Assembly (NCBI RefSeq): GCF_020073745.1
Contig: NZ_JAIRAU010000037.1
Location: forward strand, 22,573 to 86,572
Length of the DNA: 64,000 nt
Source: Nannocystis pusilla
Lineage (GTDB): Bacteria > Myxococcota_A > Polyangia > Nannocystales > Nannocystaceae
Direction: 5' to 3'
How positions within the stretch are numbered: the stretch's first letter is position 1; every line of letters begins with the position of its first letter. A model generated the notes under the pieces. It had not been told where the DNA came from. It worked only from the letters and a program-made list of their open reading frames with translations, and did not search any database. Positions 27,707-35,759 of this stretch are shown piece after piece. The position numbers were made by a program, and so were the translations under genes.

Positions 27707-29095
27707 ATGAAACTGCATCCGGCCATCCCCTCGTTGGTCACACTCGCCTTCATCGTCGGCTGCGAGAGCACCGCTGGCAGCACCGACGGGTCGAGCACCG
27801 AAAACCCAGGCTCCACCGAGGGCTCAAGTCCCACCGAGGGCGCAAGCCTCACCGAGGGCTCCGCTCCCACCGAGGGTTCCGACCCCACCGAGAGCTCGAA
27901 CGCGCCCACGTACTACAAAGACATCGCTCCCATCGTCAACAATGAGTGCCTCGGCTGCCACCGGGACGGCGGCGTGGCGCCGTTCTCCCTGGAAGACCCC
28001 GAGGCCGCAGCGTCGTTGAGCGGATTGCTCGCGGCTTCGGTCCAATCGCGCACGATGCCGCCGATGCCGGTCAACAACGACGGCTCGTGCCACACGTACA
28101 AGAACGCGCGGTGGCTGAGCGACGAGGAGCTCGCGCTCTTCCAAAGCTGGTCGGAAGCCGGCGCGCCGCTCGGCGACCCCGCGGACGCACCCCCACCCCC
28201 TGTGGACGACAGCCCAAAACTCAGCGGAGAACTGGCGACCTTCGACATCGGCCTCGATTACATGCCCCAGCCCGCCCCGGGCGAGCAGGACGAATATCGC
28301 TGCTTCGTCGTCGATCCCGGGATCACCGAGGACTCCTTCATCACGGGCTACGACATCCTCCCGGGCGACCCCCGCGTCGTGCACCACGTGTCGCTCTTCT
28401 ACCTGCTGGACGCCGAGGCTGAGGCCGAGGCCGCGGCGCTGGACGCGGCCGACCCCGAGCCCGGGTATCGCTGCTTCGGTGCCGCCGGCGTCCAGAAGTC
28501 CATCCTGTACGGCGTCTGGGTCCCTGGCAGCGGGGCGACCATCCTCCCCGAAGGCACGGGGATTTTTCACGGCGCGGGCCGCCAGGTGGTCGTCCAAGTC
28601 CACTACAACGTGCCGGTGCCAGGCCTCTACTCCGACCGCTCGAAGGTGACGTACCAGCTCGAGCAGGGCGCGACGTTGGAGCGGGCGTACCTGGTGCCGG
28701 CCGGCAGCTTCGAGTTCTCGGTGCCTCCCGGTGACCCGAAGGCCAACGTCAGCGCCGAGATGACGCTGGAGATGCTCGGGTGGTACGCTGGAATCACGAT
28801 CCCCGGCGGCCTCCGCGTGTGGGGCTCGATGCCTCACATGCATGTGATAGGCGAGACCCAGCAGACCACGCTGCATCACCAAGGATCCGAGCAATGCCTC
28901 ACCGACGTCGACCGCTGGGACTTCCATTGGCAGGACCTGTGGTGGTACCAAACCCCGATCGACGTGTCCCCCGGCGACACCCTCAGCATCTCGTGCAACT
29001 TCGACACGTCGGGACGCGAGATGCCCACGACTTGGGGCGAGGGGACCCACGACGAGATGTGCACGAACATCTTGTACGCGACGCTGCTTGACTAG
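27707..29095 (+). CDS. Lipoprotein with copper type II ascorbate-dependent monooxygenase-like fold
   Basis: A 462-residue protein with a strong GGAGG site 5 bp before ATG 27707. The lipobox is FIVGC (Cys19), then a Glu/Ser/Thr/Gly linker repeating S-x-P-T-E-G. Residues 81-85 are CLGCH, a haem-attachment-like CxxCH. The following two beta domains carry the pattern of peptidylglycine alpha-hydroxylating monooxygenase: His226-His227 (VVHHVS) and His299 (VQVHYN) for one copper, His377/His379 (MPHMHV) and Met451 (DEMCTN) for the other. All six ligands are present. The reaction in the family is O2-dependent C-H hydroxylation; the substrate here is unknown. It is divergent from the two-component pair. 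Confidence 0.85.
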   Translation: MKLHPAIPSLVTLAFIVGCESTAGSTDGSSTENPGSTEGSSPTEGASLTEGSAPTEGSDPTESSNAPTYYKDIAPIVNNECLGCHRDGGVAPFSLEDPEAAASLSGLLAASVQSRTMPPMPVNNDGSCHTYKNARWLSDEELALFQSWSEAGAPLGDPADAPPPPVDDSPKLSGELATFDIGLDYMPQPAPGEQDEYRCFVVDPGITEDSFITGYDILPGDPRVVHHVSLFYLLDAEAEAEAAALDAADPEPGYRCFGAAGVQKSILYGVWVPGSGATILPEGTGIFHGAGRQVVVQVHYNVPVPGLYSDRSKVTYQLEQGATLERAYLVPAGSFEFSVPPGDPKANVSAEMTLEMLGWYAGITIPGGLRVWGSMPHMHVIGETQQTTLHHQGSEQCLTDVDRWDFHWQDLWWYQTPIDVSPGDTLSISCNFDTSGREMPTTWGEGTHDEMCTNILYATLLD

Positions 29096-29239
29096 CGTTC
29101 TGAACGGGCATCCACGGGGCCCCGACTCGGGGACCGCGCCCGCGCGCCTCCTCGCCGAGGGATCGGCGTCGGCGGGCCGGGACCGCGGTCGATCACGTCG
29201 CGCAGTCGCGTGCTCGTCGATGCGACCTCGCGCGGTCGA

Positions 29240-29665
29240 TGCCGTCTGTCAAGAGCTCGATAACGAGCAACGGAAACGCGGTTCCACTCCGACGAAGATT
29301 TAGAGCCCGAAGAGTGCCCGGACGTGCAGGTGCCGAAGAGACTTTGGTGAAATCGTGTCGGCGCGGCGATAGGTGCCCCTACGGGCCCGTTTACGCTGTG
29401 TCGTCTCGAAAAGAGCCAAGATCGCTACAAAATCGAGACGAAATTCCGAGACAACGGGGAGATCGCGCCTCCGCGCATCCGGGCTCCTGTGCCGACCTGG
29501 ACTACCCGCCGGGCCAAGCTCTGCGCCCGGCGGCCGCCCGGCCGTCGAGACAGGCTAACCGATCTTCGCGGCGGGGTTCGGCCTCCTTGCGTGGCCTAAG
29601 AGACAGGCTGCTCGTCGAGAACCACGACGTTTCCGAACTCCATGCGCTGAGCATCGCGGACGTAC
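29240..29665 (+). repeat. Dispersed repeat, copy B (full length, uninterrupted)
   Basis: It aligns with copy C (30588-30845 plus 32424-32580) over its whole length, including TCAAGAGCTC, TTTGGTGAAATC, TACGGGCCCGTTTAC, GTCGAGACAGGCTAACCGA and AGAGACAGGCTGCTCGTCG, and with copy A in its centre. It shows the sequence without an IS where copy C carries an IS630 insertion. No gene is assigned; the 145 bp before it (29096-29239) show nothing. Confidence 0.7.
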
Positions 29666-29747
29666 CAACGGCGCCGGCATATCCTGGCCTCTCCGCGCCC
29701 TCGACCGCCATCCGGTCAGGCGTGATGCTCAGCGCCGCCCGCCACAT

Positions 29748-30030
29748 TCAGGCGATCTCTCGCAGCGCGGCGCTCAACGGCTCGACGTCATCGAGCGGGA
29801 CCTGCGTGTCTGCGGGCGACCACTGGCGGAGTCGCAGCAACTTGTCGCGGCGCGACAGCGGCGTCTCGAGCATCGGCCCCAGGTCGGCCGCCGCGAACCA
29901 GCTTCGGTAAGGAACACGCCAAGGCGCGCGGCGGCCTGCAGGCGGTCGACGCCGAGGCGGTCACCGGCGCGCGCCGCTTCGCCGGCGGCGCGCGCCGCCA
30001 CAGCGCGCGCTGAGCCGCCCTCGCCGGCGC
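29748..30030 (-). pseudogene. Frameshifted gene relic of unknown family
   Basis: One frame reads RAGDRLGVDRLQAAARLGVF, and after a shift near 29905 another reads WFAAADLGPMLETPLSRRDK and ends VPLDDVEPLSAALREIA at a stop (29748-29750). Both have protein-like composition and join plausibly. No start and no family could be identified. Confidence 0.35.
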
Positions 30031-30174
30031 TCCTGACCGGTCCTCGCGCGTCGATCACGAGGGCCCTCGCGCCAGCGCCGGAGGATCGCGCACGAGCACG
30101 GTGAGCCCGCCGGCGCAGCGCCGGGCCGCCGCTCGCCAGACCCGCCGGTGACCGATGATATAAGGTCATCGACG

Positions 30175-30576
30175 ATGCGACCGCTCCGCCCCGCCTTCGC
30201 GCTCTCCCTCGCCCTCGCCGGCTGCGGCCCCGATAAGCCGACGAGCTCGGCCTCGGACACGACGACCGACGCCCCGGTCTGCCAGGCGAGCGAGGACTGT
30301 CCGGACGGACAGGCGTGTCTGGAGATCATTTGCAACGGCCACGGTCTGCCCGGCTGCCCATTCTTCGCCTGCGTCATTGGCTGCGCCTTGCCCGGCGCGG
30401 CGACCCCCACGTGGAGCTGCGTCGACAACGCCGGCTGCTGCGGCGACGCCGTGTGTGAGAACGGCTTCTGCGTCGACGTCACCGCGACCGGTACCGCCTC
30501 GACCAGCGCGACGACGGGCGGCGCGACGACATCGACTTCTGCAACCGGCTCGGGCACCGGGAGCTCCGGCGAGTGA
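30175..30576 (+). CDS. Small Cys-rich lipoprotein
   Basis: A 133-residue protein. Signal peptide with lipobox LALAGC (Cys17), a short Ser/Thr linker, a Cys-rich core of about 75 residues with patterns such as CQASEDCPDGQAC and CCGDAVCENGFCVD (EGF/dickkopf-like spacing common in myxobacterial lipoproteins), and a C-terminal Thr/Ser/Gly tail. It is surface-exposed by inference. The ATG at 30175 directly precedes the signal. Confidence 0.72.
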   Translation: MRPLRPAFALSLALAGCGPDKPTSSASDTTTDAPVCQASEDCPDGQACLEIICNGHGLPGCPFFACVIGCALPGAATPTWSCVDNAGCCGDAVCENGFCVDVTATGTASTSATTGGATTSTSATGSGTGSSGE

Positions 30577-30587
30577 GCGACGTGCGG

Positions 30588-30845
30588 GCTGGATGTCAAG
30601 AGCTCATTATCGCACGACTGAAACGCCATTCCACTTCGACGAGGATTCAGGGCCAGAAGCGAACCTATGCGAGTGTTCTGCGCTGGTCTTTGGTGAAATC
30701 ATGCACAGGCAGCGCTAGACCCCCCTACGGGCCCGTTTACGGTGGGTCGTCTCGAAAAGAGCCAAATTCGCGACGAAATCGAGACGAAATTCCTCGACGA
30801 CCAGGGGATCGCGCCGTCGCGCATCCGGACTGCTGCGCCGACCTA
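30588..30845 (+). repeat. Dispersed repeat, copy C, left part
   Basis: It contains the same conserved frame as copies A and B (L-D-P-P-T-G-P, then RDEIETKFLDDQGIAPSRI) and runs up to the TA dinucleotide where the IS630 element is inserted. The sequence resumes at 32424 in register with copy B. Confidence 0.7.
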
Positions 30846-30876
30846 GTACACCCGGCCCGAAGTTCTCCAGGGGTTG

Positions 30877-31197
30877 CTAGGCCCTCTCAGAGAGGGTCCA
30901 GCCGAAGTTACCGAGGAGCAGCTCGAGCAGCTCGTCGCGGGAGGCGCGGAAGGGGGTTGGTTCCCAGCGCCCGGTGTGGGTAGCCATCTCGAGTTGCCAC
31001 AAGTTGGCAGCGAGGCGGCGCAGGCGCGCGTGCAGGACCGGATCGTCGGCGGGGCCGGACTCGAGGGTGATGAGAGGGGCGCGATGCCGGACGCGGATGT
31101 GTGCGAGGCCCTGGTATTGGCGCAGGAACTGCTCGACAGCGCGAGCATCATCGTCCGTTTTCGCAGCGGTGTTGCGGCTGGTGCGTGGGCGGCTCAT
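30877..31197 (-). CDS. IS630 accessory ORF (copy 1)
   Basis: A 106-residue basic N-terminus (MSRPRTSRN) followed by a helical, Leu/Arg-rich protein with DARAVEQFLRQYQGLAHIRV and RASRDELLELLLGNFGW. Its ATG overlaps the transposase stop (ATGA), so it is translated with the transposase. It is retained unchanged in both IS copies. No family was recognised; a helper or regulatory role in transposition is possible. Confidence 0.65.
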   Translation of the reverse strand: MSRPRTSRNTAAKTDDDARAVEQFLRQYQGLAHIRVRHRAPLITLESGPADDPVLHARLRRLAANLWQLEMATHTGRWEPTPFRASRDELLELLLGNFGWTLSERA

Positions 31198-32300
31198 GCG
31201 GCGTGATGCCGCTGAGTTTGGACGAAGTGGCCACGAAAGGTCCAGTTGAACGGGTGGGCTTCGTCGCGGTTCCAGCGGCGGATGAAGGCCATCACGGCGC
31301 GGGGCAAGGCACCGGCGCAGGGAAAGTCGGCGCAGCGAAGGACACGGCGCTGCAGCAGCGAGAACCAGATCTCTATCTGGTTGATCCACGAGGCGTGAAT
31401 CGGCGTGTACACGAAGTGGAAGCGGTCGCCGTGGCGCTGGTTGAAGCGGACCCAACGGTTGTCCGAGCCGTCATAGTGGATGTTGAGGTTGTCCCAGACG
31501 ATGTAGACCTGGCCGGTGGGATAGTTGCGGGCGAGGGCTTCCATGAAGCCCACGAGATCCTCGGCCCGCCGCTGCGGCTTGCACTCACCCAGAACCCGGC
31601 CGGTGCGGACGTCGAAGGCTGCGATCAGCGACGACGTGCCGCGGCGGACGTATTCGAACTCGAAACGGCCCGCGCGACCGGGTGCGGGGAGCTTGCTGGG
31701 GAATCTCCGTCCGAGCGCCTGCATGCCGGTCTTCTCGTCCACGCAGAGCACGTGAGCTCCGTCGGGAGGATGATGGTAGAGGTCGCAGATGCGCTGAACT
31801 TTGCGGCAGAAGTCGGGATCGGGGCTGTGTAGCCAGAGCCTCATCTTGTGCGGCCGGAAGTCCTCGTTGCGGAGGATTCGCCCCACCTCAGATACGCTGA
31901 GGCCAATACCTGTCTCATGAAGCAGGCGCCTCGCCAACGTCGCGTACGTCCACGTCGTACGCGTCTGCAGGCCGTGATTGGCAGGCTTGTCACAGGCGAG
32001 CTTGATGAGCTCGCAGCGTGCCGCCGGCGATATCCGAGCAGGTCGCCCACTTCGAGGGCGATCCTCGAGCGTCACGACCCGCCCATCACGCGCGAACCGC
32101 CCACGCCACACTCTCACCGTATCCACGTGGCAACCCAAGCTGCGCGCAATATCCTGGTTTGAGTGCCCCTCGGCGGCGAGCAGCACGAGCTTCGCCCGAA
32201 GGACGAGGCGTGCCTCGGCGCGCCCACTCCGAGCGAGCACCTTCAACTCCTCACGGACCGAAGGCGCCACACGAAGCCGTTGCGCTCGCGGGCCTGACAC
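31194..32300 (-). CDS. IS630-family transposase (copy 1)
   Basis: A 368-residue protein starting at GTG 32300. The N-terminal HTH (SNQDIARSLGCHVDTVRVWR) recognises the ends. A second HTH-like region (about 90-150) follows, then the DDE domain: Asp in LCVDEKTGMQ, Asp in IVWDNLNIHY, and Glu in IHASWINQIEIWFS. All catalytic residues are present and the frame is intact, so the element is probably active. The protein is identical to copy 2. Confidence 0.95.
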   Translation of the reverse strand: MSGPRAQRLRVAPSVREELKVLARSGRAEARLVLRAKLVLLAAEGHSNQDIARSLGCHVDTVRVWRGRFARDGRVVTLEDRPRSGRPARISPAARCELIKLACDKPANHGLQTRTTWTYATLARRLLHETGIGLSVSEVGRILRNEDFRPHKMRLWLHSPDPDFCRKVQRICDLYHHPPDGAHVLCVDEKTGMQALGRRFPSKLPAPGRAGRFEFEYVRRGTSSLIAAFDVRTGRVLGECKPQRRAEDLVGFMEALARNYPTGQVYIVWDNLNIHYDGSDNRWVRFNQRHGDRFHFVYTPIHASWINQIEIWFSLLQRRVLRCADFPCAGALPRAVMAFIRRWNRDEAHPFNWTFRGHFVQTQRHHAA

Positions 32301-32423
32301 ATCGACGAGATCGTTTTCGCGCCTCGTCTATTCCGCCGCCTGTATCGCCTTCGCGATGGATCCAGTTAGATCCAGGACGGAGCAGCTCGCAGGAACCCAT
32401 GGAGAACTTCGGGTCGGCTGTAC

Positions 32424-32580
32424 TAGACCGCCCGCCGAACCAAGCTTCGCGGCCGGCGGCCGGCCGGCCGTCGAGACAGGCTAACCGACCTTCGCGGCGA
32501 GTTCGGCCCCTTGCGTGGCCTAAGAGACAGGCTGCTCGTCGGGAATCACGGCGTGTCCGAGCTACATGCGCCGAGCACCG
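32424..32580 (+). repeat. Dispersed repeat, copy C, right part
   Basis: It continues copy C after the IS630 insertion (CGTCGAGACAGGCTAACCGA, AGAGACAGGCTGCTCGTCG) in register with copy B. The remaining 160 bp up to the next gene show no feature. Confidence 0.65.
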
Positions 32581-32742
32581 TGGGCGAAACGCCGGAGGAA
32601 GCCGAGCGAGTACAAGGCGACGAGAGGCGCGTCCGACATCACCAGCATCTTGCTGGAGCCGGGAGTTCGGCGGAAGTGCAAGCGGCGGGGCCGCCAGCGG
32701 CCCACGCCACGGACGTTCGTGGCATATACTGGACGCGTGCGG

Positions 32743-33114
32743 ATGCCGTGGTTGTTGTTCGCGCTGCTTTGTGCCTGTGGGCCGACCCCGCCCGAGCCAG
32801 CCGGCACCGCGACGGAGACGACCTCGACCGTGACCTCCTCGACGTCCTCGTCGACATCGTCCGGCGCGAGCGACCCAGTCACCACCACGACCGAGCCTCC
32901 GCTCGATCTGCCGTCCGTCACGCCCGAGGCCGGCTGCGCAGCGCTGTGTGCGACGCAGGCGGCATGCCACGGCGTGCCAGTCGATTCCGAGTGCGTCCCC
33001 GGATGTGTCGATGGCCTCGGACACGGAGCGGGCCATGAGCCCGGATGCATCGCCTTGCTCGACGCGTCGGCGGCGTTCGTCCGGGAGGTGCTGGCGCTCG
33101 GCGCCCGCGACTGA
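32743..33114 (+). CDS. Small Cys-rich lipoprotein
   Basis: A 123-residue protein with a very short signal and lipobox (LLFALLCAC), a Thr/Ser linker (TVTSSTSSSTSS), then a small domain with Cys pairs (GCAALCATQAACHG, CVPGCVDG, GCIALL). A GTG two codons upstream (32737) could also start it. It lies between the two inverted IS630 copies and could be mobilised with them. Confidence 0.68.
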   Translation: MPWLLFALLCACGPTPPEPAGTATETTSTVTSSTSSSTSSGASDPVTTTTEPPLDLPSVTPEAGCAALCATQAACHGVPVDSECVPGCVDGLGHGAGHEPGCIALLDASAAFVREVLALGARD

Positions 33115-33154
33115 GCGTTGCCCTGTCGACTCGCGTGCGGCATCTTGAATTGCG

Positions 33155-33622
33155 ATGTCGCGCGTCGTGCTCGCAGCGGTCGTGCTCGTCACCTGCGGCC
33201 CGCGCCCGCCCGTCGAGCAGACCGAGCCTATGAGCACCACCACCGGCGCAACCGGCTCGTCCTCCGCTGTGTCGGAGCCGACCACCTCGCTCACCCCGCT
33301 CGACTGCGACTCAGTGTGCGACTTCCCATGGACCCACGACGGCGACCTCGAGATCACCCCCGCCACCGATTCCGCCGCCCTTCGCTGCCTGCGACGCGTC
33401 ACCAACGACCTGACCATCCACGACTTCACCAGACCGTTCCCCGCTGAGCTGCTCGCGCTGCGTGACGTCGACGGCTTGTTCGCCCTGCAACACAACGACG
33501 GTCTCGTCGGCCTCTCCGGCCTCGAGTGTCTACGCCGAGTCGACGTCCTGATCTTCGAGGGCAACGACACACTGACCGATCTCACCGCTACAAGGGCAAG
33601 GTTCTGGCCGCATAAGCGATAA
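33155..33622 (+). CDS. Lipoprotein with receptor-L-like repeats, 3' truncated
   Basis: A 155-residue protein. The signal ends at VVLVTC, with a Thr/Ser linker after it. From about residue 70 it shows spaced leucine patterns of the receptor-L-domain/LRR type (CLRRVTNDLTIHDF, LFALQHNDGLVGLSGLECLR, IFEGNDTLTDL). The regular repeat stops abruptly and is followed by a short basic tail (ARFWPHKR) and a stop 28 bp before the IS630 copy 2. The original gene was probably longer and lost its 3' part, perhaps in the rearrangement that brought in the IS. Confidence 0.6.
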   Translation: MSRVVLAAVVLVTCGPRPPVEQTEPMSTTTGATGSSSAVSEPTTSLTPLDCDSVCDFPWTHDGDLEITPATDSAALRCLRRVTNDLTIHDFTRPFPAELLALRDVDGLFALQHNDGLVGLSGLECLRRVDVLIFEGNDTLTDLTATRARFWPHKR

Positions 33623-33773
33623 CGCCCATCACTTACGCCCGGCAGCACTAGTACAGCCGACCCGAAGTTCTCCATGGGTTCCTGCGAGCTGCTCCGTCCT
33701 GGATCTAACTGGATCCATCGCGAAGGCGATACAGGCGGCGGAATAGACGAGGCGCGAAAACGATCTCGTCGAT

Positions 33774-34880
33774 GTGTCAGGCCCGCGAGCGCAACGGCTT
33801 CGTGTGGCGCCTTCGGTCCGTGAGGAGTTGAAGGTGCTCGCTCGGAGTGGGCGCGCCGAGGCACGCCTCGTCCTTCGGGCGAAGCTCGTGCTGCTCGCCG
33901 CCGAGGGGCACTCAAACCAGGATATTGCGCGCAGCTTGGGTTGCCACGTGGATACGGTGAGAGTGTGGCGTGGGCGGTTCGCGCGTGATGGGCGGGTCGT
34001 GACGCTCGAGGATCGCCCTCGAAGTGGGCGACCTGCTCGGATATCGCCGGCGGCACGCTGCGAGCTCATCAAGCTCGCCTGTGACAAGCCTGCCAACCAC
34101 GGCCTGCAGACGCGTACGACGTGGACGTACGCGACGTTGGCGAGGCGCCTGCTTCATGAGACAGGTATTGGCCTCAGCGTATCTGAGGTGGGGCGAATCC
34201 TCCGCAACGAGGACTTCCGGCCGCACAAGATGAGGCTCTGGCTACACAGCCCCGATCCCGACTTCTGCCGCAAAGTTCAGCGCATCTGCGACCTCTACCA
34301 TCATCCTCCCGACGGAGCTCACGTGCTCTGCGTGGACGAGAAGACCGGCATGCAGGCGCTCGGACGGAGATTCCCCAGCAAGCTCCCCGCACCCGGTCGC
34401 GCGGGCCGTTTCGAGTTCGAATACGTCCGCCGCGGCACGTCGTCGCTGATCGCAGCCTTCGACGTCCGCACCGGCCGGGTTCTGGGTGAGTGCAAGCCGC
34501 AGCGGCGGGCCGAGGATCTCGTGGGCTTCATGGAAGCCCTCGCCCGCAACTATCCCACCGGCCAGGTCTACATCGTCTGGGACAACCTCAACATCCACTA
34601 TGACGGCTCGGACAACCGTTGGGTCCGCTTCAACCAGCGCCACGGCGACCGCTTCCACTTCGTGTACACGCCGATTCACGCCTCGTGGATCAACCAGATA
34701 GAGATCTGGTTCTCGCTGCTGCAGCGCCGTGTCCTTCGCTGCGCCGACTTTCCCTGCGCCGGTGCCTTGCCCCGCGCCGTGATGGCCTTCATCCGCCGCT
34801 GGAACCGCGACGAAGCCCACCCGTTCAACTGGACCTTTCGTGGCCACTTCGTCCAAACTCAGCGGCATCACGCCGCATGA
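33774..34880 (+). CDS. IS630-family transposase (copy 2)
   Basis: A 368-residue protein starting at GTG 33774 and identical to copy 1. The DDE residues lie in VDEKTG, WDNLNIH and INQIEIWFS, with an N-terminal HTH. It overlaps the accessory ORF by ATGA at the 3' end. With copy 1 it could move the 1.2 kb between them as a composite transposon (inference). Confidence 0.95.
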   Translation: MSGPRAQRLRVAPSVREELKVLARSGRAEARLVLRAKLVLLAAEGHSNQDIARSLGCHVDTVRVWRGRFARDGRVVTLEDRPRSGRPARISPAARCELIKLACDKPANHGLQTRTTWTYATLARRLLHETGIGLSVSEVGRILRNEDFRPHKMRLWLHSPDPDFCRKVQRICDLYHHPPDGAHVLCVDEKTGMQALGRRFPSKLPAPGRAGRFEFEYVRRGTSSLIAAFDVRTGRVLGECKPQRRAEDLVGFMEALARNYPTGQVYIVWDNLNIHYDGSDNRWVRFNQRHGDRFHFVYTPIHASWINQIEIWFSLLQRRVLRCADFPCAGALPRAVMAFIRRWNRDEAHPFNWTFRGHFVQTQRHHAA

Positions 34881-35197
34881 GCCGCCCACGCACCAGCCGC
34901 AACACCGCTGCGAAAACGGACGATGATGCTCGCGCTGTCGAGCAGTTCCTGCGCCAATACCAGGGCCTCGCACACATCCGCGTCCGGCATCGCGCCCCTC
35001 TCATCACCCTCGAGTCCGGCCCCGCCGACGATCCGGTCCTGCACGCGCGCCTGCGCCGCCTCGCTGCCAACTTGTGGCAACTCGAGATGGCTACCCACAC
35101 CGGGCGCTGGGAACCAACCCCCTTCCGCGCCTCCCGCGACGAGCTGCTCGAGCTGCTCCTCGGTAACTTCGGCTGGACCCTCTCTGAGAGGGCCTAG
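34877..35197 (+). CDS. IS630 accessory ORF (copy 2)
   Basis: Same 106-residue product as at 30877-31197, again with its ATG in the transposase stop. A near-perfect palindrome (CCCTCTCTGAGAGGG) lies in its last codons just inside the IS end and may act as a hairpin for transcripts reaching the terminus. Function unknown. Confidence 0.65.
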   Translation: MSRPRTSRNTAAKTDDDARAVEQFLRQYQGLAHIRVRHRAPLITLESGPADDPVLHARLRRLAANLWQLEMATHTGRWEPTPFRASRDELLELLLGNFGWTLSERA

Positions 35198-35228
35198 CAA
35201 CCCCTGGAGAACTTCGGGCCGGGTGTAC

Positions 35229-35759
35229 TAGGGCGAGAAACCCATCCCCTGGACGAGACGAACGAGTTCGAACGGCGCCGGCGCGCCATCGCGCAGCCGC
35301 TGCGCCTCGTGTTGTGGCATCCTGGCCGCCTCCAGCGTGCCTGCCTCGACCCGTTCATCCCGCCTCTCAACCGCGCTCGCGGGCGCTGGAACCCAGCGTT
35401 CCCGCACCGCGGGTCGCCCCAGACGCGTGCGAGTGGCAGTACCAACCATTCTCGCAGTTCAGGCACCGACGATCTTCAGTGCGGTTGCGTGTGAGTGGCC
35501 GGCTTCGGGTGACACGAGTCGTTTTTCAGGCGCGGGGGCCGGCACGAGTGCGCTCTTCCCCACGAAGCCCCCGCATATCCCCGACCCCAACGCCGTCTCG
35601 AGCCTGATCGAGACCCGCGAATCGACACGGACCTCGCGGCGAACGGCGAGAACCCCAGCGCGAGCACGATTGGCTCGCCTACGACGAAATCGAATCAGGA
35701 TCAGGAGGCCCAGCCCTGTCGGCTTGACGCCATTCGAGCGGTTTGTTAGACTCCCGAAG
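35229..35759. other. Intergenic after IS630 copy 2
   Basis: No supported gene. On the minus strand 35228-35449 reads QHEAQRLRDGAPAPFELVRL and ends exactly at the IS boundary, so it may be a fragment of a gene cut by the IS. The remainder is low-complexity in all frames. Confidence 0.3.

Larger units (their letters stand above)
30846..32423 (-). mobile_element. IS630-family insertion sequence, copy 1 (1578 bp)
   Basis: Ends GTACACCCGGCCCGAAGTTC and, inverted, GTACAGCCGACCCGAAGTTC form imperfect terminal repeats of about 24 bp. It is flanked by TA on both sides (30844-30845 and 32424-32425), the IS630 target. Removing the element and one TA restores continuity with repeat copy B. It is nearly identical in sequence and equal in length to the copy at 33651-35228, in opposite orientation. 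Confidence 0.93.
33651..35228 (+). mobile_element. IS630-family insertion sequence, copy 2 (1578 bp)
   Basis: Ends GTACAGCCGACCCGAAGTTC and the inverse of GAACTTCGGGCCGGGTGTAC are flanked by TA at 33649-33650 and 35229-35230. It is inverted relative to copy 1. I found one silent difference between the copies (AAC here, AAT in copy 1, in the Asn of KPANHGLQ). The near-identity implies very recent transposition. Confidence 0.93.
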
